Shown here one piece after another: positions 1-5,624 of a stretch of DNA of 5,624 nt. The position numbers and the translations under genes were made by a program. Positions within the stretch are counted from its first letter, which is position 1. The number at the start of each line of letters is the position of its first letter. The stretch comes from an uncultured Bacillus sp. (GTDB taxonomy: Bacteria > Bacillota > Bacilli > Bacillales > DSM-1321): positions 1-5,624 of the forward strand of contig CAKQBC010000174.1 of assembly GCA_934215995.1 (NCBI GenBank). Direction: 5' to 3'. Under the pieces are notes generated by a model. It saw only the letters and a list, made by a program, of their open reading frames with translations, searched no databases and was not told the DNA's origin.

Positions 1-34
1 GATGCCGGCCCTCTGATAATATTGATGAGAGAAG

Positions 35-56
35 CTGCCAGATATCCCTCTGGTGG
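35..56 (+). other. small hairpin upstream of cheR
   Basis: The 8-bp arms 35-42 and 49-56 pair around a 6-nt loop (TATCCC). The core is CCAGA/TCTGG with two G-T wobbles toward the base. Downstream sequence is only mildly T-rich and has no immediate T run, so as a terminator for a gene left of the window it would be weak. No CDS end can be recognised in positions 1-120 in any forward frame. In B. subtilis the gene left of cheR is ndk, but nothing here resembles an Ndk C-terminus. Apart from this hairpin and the -10 listed separately, positions 1-174 show nothing further. Confidence 0.25.
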
Positions 57-130
57 GTGAATTGTCTGTTTATTTAAAAAATAGTCATAGATTTATCCCT
101 TCCGTTTAATGCACGGTTCAATTTTTTCGT

Positions 131-136
131 TATACT
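131..136 (+). promoter_or_regulatory. possible -10 box for cheR
   Basis: TATACT matches the vegetative -10 consensus at 5 of 6 positions. It would start a transcript near 143, leaving a leader of about 38 nt that includes the cheR ribosome binding site. No acceptable -35 hexamer exists 16-18 bp upstream and there is no TGn extension, so the call rests on the -10 alone. cheR could equally be read from an upstream promoter. Confidence 0.25.
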
Positions 137-162
137 AGTAATACTGGAGTTGCCAGATATGA

Positions 163-954
<792 letters not shown>

Positions 955-960
955 TGAAAG

Positions 961-978
961 CTGAAAAACGGTTTTCGG
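961..978 (+). terminator. weak terminator-like hairpin after cheR
   Basis: CTGAAAA (961-967) pairs with TTTTCGG (972-978), including one wobble, around a 4-nt loop ACGG, and ATTTTAT follows. It begins 7 nt after the cheR stop, which is a sensible place for termination. The stem is A/T-rich and the T run is short, so at most it would be a leaky terminator. Confidence 0.3.
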
Positions 979-1011
979 ATTTTATGCATCGGCTCTTGGC
1001 AAGGAGGATAA

Positions 1012-1170
1012 ATGGCAATTTATTCTGAAAAACGCCCTTTTTTGTTACAGCTTGTATCGGTTTATGTTATATTGTTACTTAAAAGCGTTAAAGTATTAAA
1101 AAGGAGTGGGAGAAATGCGTTATTTGACCGCCGGCGAATCACATGGGCCGCAGTTGACAACCATCATTGA
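1012..1170 (+). CDS. doubtful 52-residue small ORF in the cheR-aroC gap
   Basis: I do not recognise this product. A strong AAGGAGG (1001-1007) precedes the ATG by 4 nt, which is closer than usual. The peptide begins [10 protein letters not shown], then has a hydrophobic run [13 protein letters not shown] (residues 11-23), a lysine-rich segment, and a C-terminus that overlaps the first 56 nt of the chorismate synthase gene in another frame. The middle also coincides with the predicted aroC promoter, so the hydrophobic run may merely reflect A/T-rich promoter DNA. It could only be translated from transcripts that enter from cheR, because the promoter at 1044-1073 would start downstream of its ATG. 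A chance ORF is the more likely reading. Confidence 0.18.
   Translation: MAIYSEKRPFLLQLVSVYVILLLKSVKVLKRSGRNALFDRRRITWAAVDNHH
1044..1073 (+). promoter_or_regulatory. predicted vegetative promoter of the aro operon
   Basis: The -10 TATATT (1068-1073) is preceded by TGT, giving an extended TGn -10. An 18-bp spacer separates it from GTTACA (1044-1049), which matches TTGACA at 4 of 6 positions. An alternative -35, TTGTTA at 1042-1047, would need a 20-bp spacer. Transcription would begin near 1080, giving a leader of about 35 nt with the aroC ribosome binding site and no room for an attenuator. I see no clear operator. Confidence 0.55.
1101..1106 (+). promoter_or_regulatory. aroC ribosome binding site
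   Basis: AAGGAG is placed 8 nt before the ATG at 1115. An in-frame GTG at 1106 overlaps this site itself and so cannot be the real start. Confidence 0.85.
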
Positions 1171-2287
1171 AGGAATGCCAGCAGGATTGACAGTGACTGC
1201 CGAAGAGATAAATGCCGAATTGGCAAGAAGGCAAAAAGGCCATGGCAGGGGAAGAAGGATGGTCATAGAAAAAGACACAGTCAATATCACTTCCGGCATT
1301 AGGCACGGCAAGACATTGGGGTCCCCGATCGCCCTTGTCGTGGAGAATGACGACTGGAAGCATTGGACGAAGATTATGGGCAGTGAGCCTCTATCTCCAG
1401 AGGATGAAGAAAATATGGCACGTACGATTTCCCGTCCCCGTCCCGGGCATGCGGATTTGAATGGCGGCCTTAAATACAACCATAGGGACTTGAGAAATGT
1501 CCTTGAAAGATCATCCGCGCGTGAAACTACCGTCAGGGTGGCTGCAGGTGCGCTAGCTAAGATTCTGTTGCGGAATCTCGGAATCGAGGTGGGATCCCAA
1601 GTATTGAAAATCGGCGGGATACAGGCTGAAAAAACAGACTATGAAAATATGGCAGAACTGCAAAGGAAAACAGAAGAATCACCGGTCCGCTGCCTGGATC
1701 CGATTGCAGAACAGAAAATGATGGATGCGATTGACAACGCGAAGAAAAACGGGGATTCCATCGGAGGAATCGTGGAAGTCGTTGTGGAAGGCATGCCGGC
1801 CGGAGTAGGCAGCTATGTCCATTACGACCGGAAAATAGACGGAAAACTTGCTGCAGCCATCATGAGCATCAACGCTTTCAAGGGAGTGGAAGTCGGCCTT
1901 GGATTTGAAGCCGCCGATAAGTTCGGCAGCGAAGTGCATGATGAGATTGCCTGGAGCAAGGAACAAGGGTACTATCGCCTCACCAACAGGCTCGGCGGCA
2001 TTGAAGGCGGGATGACCACCGGAATGCCGATTGTCATCAAGGGAGTCATGAAACCGATCCCTACACTGTATAAACCATTGAAAAGCGTAGATATCCAGAC
2101 GAAAGAACCATTTACGGCCAGCATTGAGCGCTCCGACAGCTGTGCGGTACCTGCAGCGGCTGTAGTTGCCGAGGCAGTGGTCGCGTGGGAGCTGGCATGT
2201 GCAATACTGGATCAGTTCCCGGGCGATACCTTTACTGGCCTGGCTGACTATTTGCAGGAATACCGCAAGAAACAGAAGGAGTTTTAA
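1115..2287 (+). CDS. aroC: chorismate synthase (aroF in B. subtilis naming)
   Basis: The enzyme catalyses the 1,4-elimination of phosphate from 5-enolpyruvylshikimate 3-phosphate to give chorismate, the branch point for tyrosine, phenylalanine, tryptophan and folate. It uses reduced FMN without net redox change. The 390-residue product starts [11 protein letters not shown]. Family signatures include GESHG with the conserved H10 (7-11), KGHGRGRR (41-48), RPRPGHAD with H112 (107-114), the [20 protein letters not shown] block (120-139) and, near the C-terminus, [10 protein letters not shown]. Length equals that of the B. subtilis protein. The start follows from the ribosome binding site at 1101-1106 and from homology. 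The gene has its own predicted promoter and leads the aro operon, with only 3 nt before aroB. In B. subtilis this gene is called aroF, a name used elsewhere for DAHP synthase. Confidence 0.98.
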   Translation: MRYLTAGESHGPQLTTIIEGMPAGLTVTAEEINAELARRQKGHGRGRRMVIEKDTVNITSGIRHGKTLGSPIALVVENDDWKHWTKIMGSEPLSPEDEENMARTISRPRPGHADLNGGLKYNHRDLRNVLERSSARETTVRVAAGALAKILLRNLGIEVGSQVLKIGGIQAEKTDYENMAELQRKTEESPVRCLDPIAEQKMMDAIDNAKKNGDSIGGIVEVVVEGMPAGVGSYVHYDRKIDGKLAAAIMSINAFKGVEVGLGFEAADKFGSEVHDEIAWSKEQGYYRLTNRLGGIEGGMTTGMPIVIKGVMKPIPTLYKPLKSVDIQTKEPFTASIERSDSCAVPAAAVVAEAVVAWELACAILDQFPGDTFTGLADYLQEYRKKQKEF

Positions 2288-2290
2288 AGA

Positions 2291-3367
2291 ATGAACATGC
2301 TGACGATCGAAACGGCAACAAAACAATATCCTGTCTTTATCGGGAGCAAAGCAATCGATAAGCTTCCCGGATATCTGGCGGATGAGATGGATTCTATTTC
2401 GAATATCTGGATCATTGCGGATGAAACAGTCGCGGGCCTTTATTTGCCGCGCTTGCTGAGCCTGCTGAACCCTGCATTCGGGGATAGCATCGTCAGCATC
2501 GTTCCTGCCGGGGAACACTGCAAGTCAATGGAAGTATTCGAAAGATGCCACAGCGATGGCCTGAAGGCAAATGCGAACCGCAAAACCGTTATTCTGGCGT
2601 TGGGCGGAGGGGCAGCCGGTGATCTTGCCGGTTTTGTCGCTGCTACATATATGAGGGGCATCCGGTTCATCGGCATACCCACAACCTTACTCGCGCATGA
2701 TAGCGCAGTAGGCGGAAAGGTCGCTATCAACCACCCGCTAGGCAAAAATATGATCGGTGCTTTCCATCAGCCCGAGGCGGTATTTTATGATTTGGATTTT
2801 CTATTTTCCTTGCCTGATAAAGAATGGAGATCCGGTTTTGCGGAAGTTGTGAAACATGGATTGATAGGCAACCCGGATTTTTATGAATGGCTGATCATGA
2901 ACATTGGGAACCTTAAGGAGGTATCCAGGGATCAGCTGGCCCATATGATCCGGAAAGGGATAGAGGTGAAGGCCTCTGTCGTAAAGCAGGATGAACGGGA
3001 ACTTGGAATCCGGGCATATTTGAATTTCGGCCATACCCTTGGCCATGCCCTGGAGCTGAATGCGGGATACGGAACGATGACGCACGGGGAAGCGGTCATG
3101 ACCGGCATGGTTTTCGCGCTGAAAATGAGCATGGAGAAAGCCGGCCTGCACTTTAATCTGGACCGGTTCGAGGATTGGATACAAAGGCTCGGATACGTAA
3201 CAGAGGTGCCTAAAGGTGAAGAGGCGAATCTGCTGGAAAGCATGAAGAAGGATAAAAAAACAACAGGCGAAAAGATTACATTTGTAATCCTGGAGGAATT
3301 GGGCAGGCCTGCTGCCCTCAAAATCGGGCAACAAGAAGTGCTTGAATGCATTGAGAGGTATACTTAA
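2291..3367 (+). CDS. aroB: 3-dehydroquinate synthase
   Basis: AroB converts 3-deoxy-D-arabino-heptulosonate 7-phosphate to 3-dehydroquinate, the second shikimate pathway step, using NAD+ and a divalent metal (Zn or Co). The 358 residues show the N-terminal nucleotide-binding half with the glycine-rich ALGGGAAGD (103-111), the substrate loop TTLLAHDSAVGGK (131-143) and NHPLGKNMIGAFHQP (147-161). The C-terminal helical half has the metal ligands E185 (SGFAEVVKHG), H248 (NFGHTLGHALE) and H265 (THGEA). All expected catalytic residues appear intact. GAAGGAG (2275-2281), inside the end of aroC, lies 9 nt before this ATG. The in-frame ATG at 2297 would be 15 nt away and is less likely. The 3-nt gap to aroC implies co-transcription and probable translational coupling. 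Confidence 0.98.
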   Translation: MNMLTIETATKQYPVFIGSKAIDKLPGYLADEMDSISNIWIIADETVAGLYLPRLLSLLNPAFGDSIVSIVPAGEHCKSMEVFERCHSDGLKANANRKTVILALGGGAAGDLAGFVAATYMRGIRFIGIPTTLLAHDSAVGGKVAINHPLGKNMIGAFHQPEAVFYDLDFLFSLPDKEWRSGFAEVVKHGLIGNPDFYEWLIMNIGNLKEVSRDQLAHMIRKGIEVKASVVKQDERELGIRAYLNFGHTLGHALELNAGYGTMTHGEAVMTGMVFALKMSMEKAGLHFNLDRFEDWIQRLGYVTEVPKGEEANLLESMKKDKKTTGEKITFVILEELGRPAALKIGQQEVLECIERYT

Positions 3368-3373
3368 AATGTC

Positions 3374-3379
3374 AGGAGG
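3374..3379 (+). promoter_or_regulatory. aroH ribosome binding site
   Basis: A perfect AGGAGG lies 7 nt before the ATG at 3387. Two earlier in-frame ATGs, at 3342 (inside aroB) and 3369, lie upstream of this site and lack a comparable one, so 3387 is chosen. Confidence 0.85.
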
Positions 3380-3386
3380 AAAATGG

Positions 3387-3752
3387 ATGACAAGAGGGGT
3401 AAGGGGTGCTGTCACTGTTACAGCGAACGCAGAACCGGAAATCATAGAAAAGACGGAGGGGCTTCTAAGGGAAATGATCAGCGTGAATGAAATCTCTGCA
3501 GAGGATGTTTGTTCGGTGATTATTTCTGCAACTGCTGACCTGGATGCTGTCTTCCCGGCAAAGGCGCTCAGGAAACTGAACGGATGGACGTATGTGCCGG
3601 TTATGTGTGTACAGGAAATCCCGGTGCCCGGTTCCTTGCGCAATTGCGTAAGAGTCATGCTGCATTGGAATACGGATAAAGGGCAATCAGAGATAAAGCA
3701 TGTTTATCAGGGAGGCGCCACTGTGTTACGCCCCGACCTTCAATCTACATAA
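3387..3752 (+). CDS. aroH: chorismate mutase, AroH type
   Basis: AroH catalyses the Claisen rearrangement of chorismate to prephenate, committing carbon to tyrosine and phenylalanine. The 121-residue product is the small monofunctional trimeric type known from B. subtilis (127 residues there), not the all-helical AroQ fold. Active-site residues align with B. subtilis numbering minus one: R6 (RGVRGA), F56, C74 and E77 (PVMCVQE), R89 (CVRVML), Y107 (HVYQ) and R115 (LRPDL). The C-terminus ends LRPDLQST, a few residues shorter than in B. subtilis. That tail is variable, so this is not a truncation of the active site. It lies 19 bp after aroB and is the last gene of the compact aro block before a GC-rich spacer. 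Confidence 0.97.
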   Translation: MTRGVRGAVTVTANAEPEIIEKTEGLLREMISVNEISAEDVCSVIISATADLDAVFPAKALRKLNGWTYVPVMCVQEIPVPGSLRNCVRVMLHWNTDKGQSEIKHVYQGGATVLRPDLQST

Positions 3753-3770
3753 CTGCGGGGTTTTCCTTTT
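3731..3770 (+). terminator. weak terminator-like structure at the aroH end
   Basis: CCCCG (3731-3735), inside the last aroH codons, is complementary to CGGGG (3756-3760) just after the stop, and TTTTCCTTTT follows. The stem is only 5 bp and the loop is 20 nt, and translation to the stop at 3752 would block the left arm. Any activity would therefore be poor while aroH is being translated. Confidence 0.25.
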
Positions 3771-3965
3771 CGGAACATAGGCGCAGGCAATCGCCCCGCG
3801 TCGGCGTTTGATAAAAGGGTGTGGCTGCCCGAGGGCATCCGCCCCTTTTGCATACATTCTTCAGTTTCGCGACTGCGGGGCATTGCTGCATATGGGCGGG
3901 GGAACAGAAAGGCCCGAACGACATTTGGCCAGGATTATAAGGCTACTATATAGGGGGAGAATTTC
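3753..3965 (+). other. GC-rich aroH-hisC spacer at the position of the missing trp genes
   Basis: This 213-bp stretch holds no recognisable gene. In B. subtilis this junction carries the trp leader and trpEDCFBA. Here there is no trp remnant that I can recognise and no series of closely spaced GAG/TAG triplets as in a TRAP-binding site. The spacer contains the hairpin at 3813-3849, a small CGCC/GGCG hairpin (3792-3806), and a 9-bp direct repeat ACTGCGGGG (3752-3760 and 3872-3880). The frame continuing from the aroH stop is open for 66 codons up to TAG at 3951. No convincing promoter is seen. TTGGCC (3925-3930) with TATATA (3947-3952) at 16-bp spacing would start transcription after most of the hisC ribosome binding site. 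Confidence 0.6.
3813..3849 (+). terminator. stable intrinsic-terminator-like hairpin between aroH and hisC
   Basis: AAAAGGG (3813-3819) pairs with CCCTTTT (3843-3849). The stem continues inward through G3821-C3842, T3822-G3841, G3823-C3840 and G3824-C3839, and then TGCC (3826-3829) with GGCA (3834-3837) around a CGAG loop. One bulged T (3820) and one C/T mismatch interrupt about 15 pairs. The A run before and T run after make it symmetrical, so it could act in either direction. Only four T residues follow the GC stem, so efficiency is uncertain. If active, it would separate aroB-aroH expression from hisC-tyrA. Confidence 0.5.
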
Positions 3966-3969
3966 ATGA
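3892..3969 (+). CDS. doubtful 25-residue ORF overlapping the hisC start
   Basis: I do not recognise this peptide. It begins MGGGTERPER and ends RLLYRGRIS, and it is arginine-rich (7 Arg of 25). Its TGA overlaps the hisC ATG as ATGA, the classic layout for translational coupling. Only a poor GCGGGG precedes its start, and it has no run of histidine, tyrosine or phenylalanine codons that would suggest a leader peptide. A chance ORF in GC-rich DNA is more likely. Confidence 0.12.
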   Translation: MGGGTERPERHLARIIRLLYRGRIS

Positions 3970-5069
3970 AGTGGAAAGAACATTTATCATCATTAAAAGC
4001 TTACCAGCCTGGTCGCACCATTGATGAAGTCAAGAAGCAATACGGGTTGGAGACAATCACTAAACTTGCAAGCAATGAAAATCCATACGGCTATTCTTCA
4101 AAGGTGACAGACGTGCTGAAAAATCAATCGGGCCATTTCGAACTGTACCCTGACGGAGCCGCTGTTGAATTGAAGGCTGCCTTGGCCGCCCATACGGGCA
4201 AACCGGCTGAACAAATCATAGTCGGAAACGGGTCGGATGAAATCATCTCGATCATTTCAAGAAGCCTTCTTCGCCCCGGCATCAATACAGTCATGGCAAA
4301 GCCGACATTCTCCCAATATAAGCATAATGCCATCATCGAACAGGCAGATATCAAGGAAGTGGATGCGGTGGATGGGAAGCATGACCTGAAGTCAATGCTT
4401 CAGGAAATTGATTCCGATACTGCAATCGTATGGCTATGCAGCCCAAACAACCCATCGGGCGCCTATATAAGGGAGGAAGAACTGATTCCATTCCTGGATG
4501 GAGTAGACAAGGATATCCTTGTTGTTTTGGATGAGGCATACAGGGAATATGTTGTGGCCGATGACTATCCCGATACAGTGCCGCTCCTTGACAAATACCC
4601 GAATATTATCATTTTGCGCACTTTCTCGAAAATCCACGGATTGGCCAGTTTCCGCGTCGGTTATGGAATCGCCCATAAGGATGTTATTGCGGCATTGGAT
4701 CCGCTCCGCGAGCCTTTCAATGTGAATGCCCTTGCTCAGAAGGTCGCGATTGCTGCGCTCGACGACCGTGCCTTCGTTGAAGAATGCAGGCATAAAAATA
4801 GAGAAGGGCTCGAACAGTTTTACGCCTTTTGCCGGGAAAATCAATTAACCTATTATCCGTCACAGGGTAATTTCATTCTGATAGATTTCAAGGTTGATGG
4901 GGATGAGGTATTCAACTTTTTGCTGGGCAAAGGATATATTGTCCGAAGCGGAAAGGCGCTTGGCTATCCGGAATCCGTGCGGATCACGGTCGGCTCTAAA
5001 GAACAAAACGCCGGATTGATCGAAGAATTGCGCTCTTTCCTGAAAGCATCAGCCAAAGTGAACATATAA
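3966..5069 (+). CDS. hisC: histidinol-phosphate / aromatic aminotransferase
   Basis: HisC is a cytoplasmic PLP enzyme of aminotransferase fold type I. It converts imidazole-acetol phosphate to histidinol phosphate with glutamate as donor, and in Bacillus also transaminates phenylpyruvate and 4-hydroxyphenylpyruvate. The 367-residue product has LASNENPYG (34-42), YPDG (61-64), the PLP phosphate-binding GNGSDE (87-92), CSPNNPSG with N162 (158-165), DEAY with D189 and Y192 (189-192), the Schiff-base K222 in TFSK (219-222), and R230. R339 in VRITVG is the likely carboxylate-binding arginine. GGGGGAG (3953-3959) precedes the ATG. Lying between chorismate mutase and prephenate dehydrogenase genes, with no other his gene nearby, its main role here is probably the final transamination to tyrosine and phenylalanine. 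A distinct paralogue in a his operon cannot be excluded. Confidence 0.95.
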   Translation: MKWKEHLSSLKAYQPGRTIDEVKKQYGLETITKLASNENPYGYSSKVTDVLKNQSGHFELYPDGAAVELKAALAAHTGKPAEQIIVGNGSDEIISIISRSLLRPGINTVMAKPTFSQYKHNAIIEQADIKEVDAVDGKHDLKSMLQEIDSDTAIVWLCSPNNPSGAYIREEELIPFLDGVDKDILVVLDEAYREYVVADDYPDTVPLLDKYPNIIILRTFSKIHGLASFRVGYGIAHKDVIAALDPLREPFNVNALAQKVAIAALDDRAFVEECRHKNREGLEQFYAFCRENQLTYYPSQGNFILIDFKVDGDEVFNFLLGKGYIVRSGKALGYPESVRITVGSKEQNAGLIEELRSFLKASAKVNI

Positions 5070-5078
5070 AGCGAATGG

Positions 5079-5107
5079 CACTGCAGTGAGGGGCTTCGCC
5101 TCCGCTG
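5079..5107 (+). other. palindrome and hairpin in the hisC-tyrA gap
   Basis: CACTGCAGTG (5079-5088) is a perfect 10-bp palindrome. Overlapping it, CAGTGAGG (5084-5091) can pair with CCTC (5099-5102) and GCTG (5104-5107), with a bulged C at 5103 and a GGCTTCG loop. No T run follows, so this is not a standard terminator. It could stabilise or help process the hisC-tyrA message, or be chance. Confidence 0.3.
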
Positions 5108-5127
5108 ATTGTCGGTTAAACCTATGG

Positions 5128-5137
5128 GGCATATGCC
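5128..5137. repeat. perfect 10-bp palindrome before tyrA
   Basis: GGCATATGCC is a perfect inverted repeat 27 bp upstream of the tyrA start. It is centred 49 bp after the palindrome at 5079-5088, but the two sequences differ. A protein-binding role is possible but unsupported. Confidence 0.25.
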
Positions 5138-5150
5138 GGTCAAAACGGAA

Positions 5151-5157
5151 AGGGAGG
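5151..5157 (+). promoter_or_regulatory. tyrA ribosome binding site
   Basis: AGGGAGG lies 7 nt before the TTG at 5165 and 19 nt before the next in-frame candidate, GTG at 5177. It supports TTG as the start codon. Confidence 0.7.
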
Positions 5158-5164
5158 GCTTATT

Positions 5165-5624
5165 TTGAGGGGAAGAGTGCTGTTGGTCGGCATTGGCCTG
5201 ATCGGAGGGTCAGTTGCGCTTGCCGTTAAGGAAGCCAATCCGGATGCAATCATTTATGGGTACGATATTAATGAGAAGAATCTCCATCTTGCAAAGGCGC
5301 TCGGCATCATTGACGAAACATGCGGTTCGATAAGGGAATGTGCGGAAGAAGCGGACGTCATTCTTTTGGCCGCGCCTGTAAAACAAACTGAAATCCTTCT
5401 TGAAGAGCTTTCGCAGTATACATTGAAGGAAAATGTGATCGTCACGGATGTCGGGAGCACAAAGGTGCAGGTCACCAAAGCGGCAGCCGGCCTTAAGCGA
5501 AAGGGAATCACATTCATCGGAGGGCATCCGATGGCCGGATCCCATAAAACAGGCCCGGCGGCGGCAAAGGCCCATCTTTTCGAAAATGCCTTTTATATGC
5601 TGACGCCTGACATTGAAACAGAGG
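5165..5624 (+). CDS. tyrA: prephenate dehydrogenase, 5' part (runs off window)
   Basis: TyrA oxidatively decarboxylates prephenate to 4-hydroxyphenylpyruvate with NAD+, the tyrosine-specific step. The 153 visible residues cover the N-terminal Rossmann domain and the start of the catalytic part. G9-I-G-L-I-G14 is the dinucleotide-binding loop, and D34 at the end of the second strand (YGYD) fits NAD+ over NADP+. S98 in DVGSTK and H121 in GGHPMAGSHKTG correspond to the conserved active-site serine and catalytic histidine of the family. The start is TTG, chosen from the ribosome binding site and because the glycine-rich loop begins just 8 residues later, as in relatives. The stop and any C-terminal ACT domain lie beyond the window. 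It is separated from hisC by 95 bp without a visible promoter or terminator, so co-transcription is likely. In relatives aroA (called aroE in B. subtilis) follows. Confidence 0.95.
   Translation, partial: MRGRVLLVGIGLIGGSVALAVKEANPDAIIYGYDINEKNLHLAKALGIIDETCGSIRECAEEADVILLAAPVKQTEILLEELSQYTLKENVIVTDVGSTKVQVTKAAAGLKRKGITFIGGHPMAGSHKTGPAAAKAHLFENAFYMLTPDIETE

Noticed and set aside
1..74. C-terminal end of an upstream gene such as ndk
   Set aside because: The three forward frames stop at 15-17, 58-60 and 72-74 and give no recognisable C-terminus.
1679..2518. 279-codon open frame on the - strand opposite aroC and aroB
   Set aside because: It spans the aroC-aroB junction antisense to two fully conserved enzymes. 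Its translation resembles no family and is explained by codon use on the + strand.
2801..3658. 285-codon open frame on the - strand opposite aroB and aroH
   Set aside because: It is antisense to conserved coding sequence across two genes, with no family resemblance. It is a shadow frame.
3342..3752. Longer aroH reading starting inside aroB
   Set aside because: The ribosome binding site at 3374-3379 and alignment to AroH start at 3387. The extra residues have no homology to the family.
3925..3952. TTGGCC - 16 bp - TATATA as a hisC promoter
   Set aside because: Each hexamer matches only 4 of 6, and the transcript would begin near 3959, cutting off the hisC ribosome binding site.
3753..3965. 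T-box or TRAP leader controlling hisC
   Set aside because: No T-box core (AGGGTGGNACCGCG) is present; AGGGTGTGG only resembles part of it by chance. There is no series of GAG/TAG triplets at 2-3 nt spacing.
4434..4844. 136-codon open frame on the - strand inside hisC
   Set aside because: It lies wholly within the conserved catalytic region of hisC and shows no recognisable protein features.
5210..5575. 121-codon open frame on the - strand inside tyrA
   Set aside because: It is antisense to the intact Rossmann domain and HPMAGS region of tyrA. It is a shadow frame.

Overview
The window looks like chromosomal DNA from a Bacillus-type member of the Bacillaceae. The gene order cheR - chorismate synthase - aroB - aroH - hisC - tyrA matches the well-known Bacillus aromatic amino acid supraoperon. 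All CDS lie on the + strand, base composition is moderate, and most starts have strong AGGAGG-like ribosome binding sites. Species cannot be named from this sequence alone.

Layout. Positions 1-174 hold no recognisable gene, only a small hairpin and a weak promoter-like -10. cheR (181-954) encodes the chemotaxis receptor methyltransferase. A 160-bp gap follows, with a weak hairpin just after cheR, a doubtful small ORF with a strong Shine-Dalgarno, and a good extended -10 promoter. Chorismate synthase (1115-2287), aroB (2291-3367) and aroH (3387-3752) are tightly packed and surely co-transcribed. A GC-rich 213-bp spacer (3753-3965) follows and contains a stable terminator-like hairpin. Then come hisC (3966-5069), a 95-bp spacer with short palindromes, and the 5' part of tyrA (5165 to the window end).

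How the genes work together. AroB makes 3-dehydroquinate at the entry of the shikimate pathway, and chorismate synthase makes chorismate at its end. AroH turns chorismate into prephenate, TyrA oxidises prephenate to 4-hydroxyphenylpyruvate, and HisC can transaminate the resulting keto acids to tyrosine and phenylalanine as well as serving histidine synthesis. cheR is unrelated in function, but its position next to the aro genes is the usual Bacillus arrangement.

The most notable point is an absence. In B. subtilis the six trp genes and their TRAP-controlled leader lie between aroH and hisC. Here aroH and hisC are separated by only 213 bp with no trp gene and no run of GAG/UAG triplets. A trp-less version of this cluster is, to my knowledge, also seen in the B. 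cereus group, so this is a lineage variant and not a new system. I found no convincing undescribed system. The remaining observations are small: candidate short ORFs, short repeats, spacer hairpins and a TTG start.
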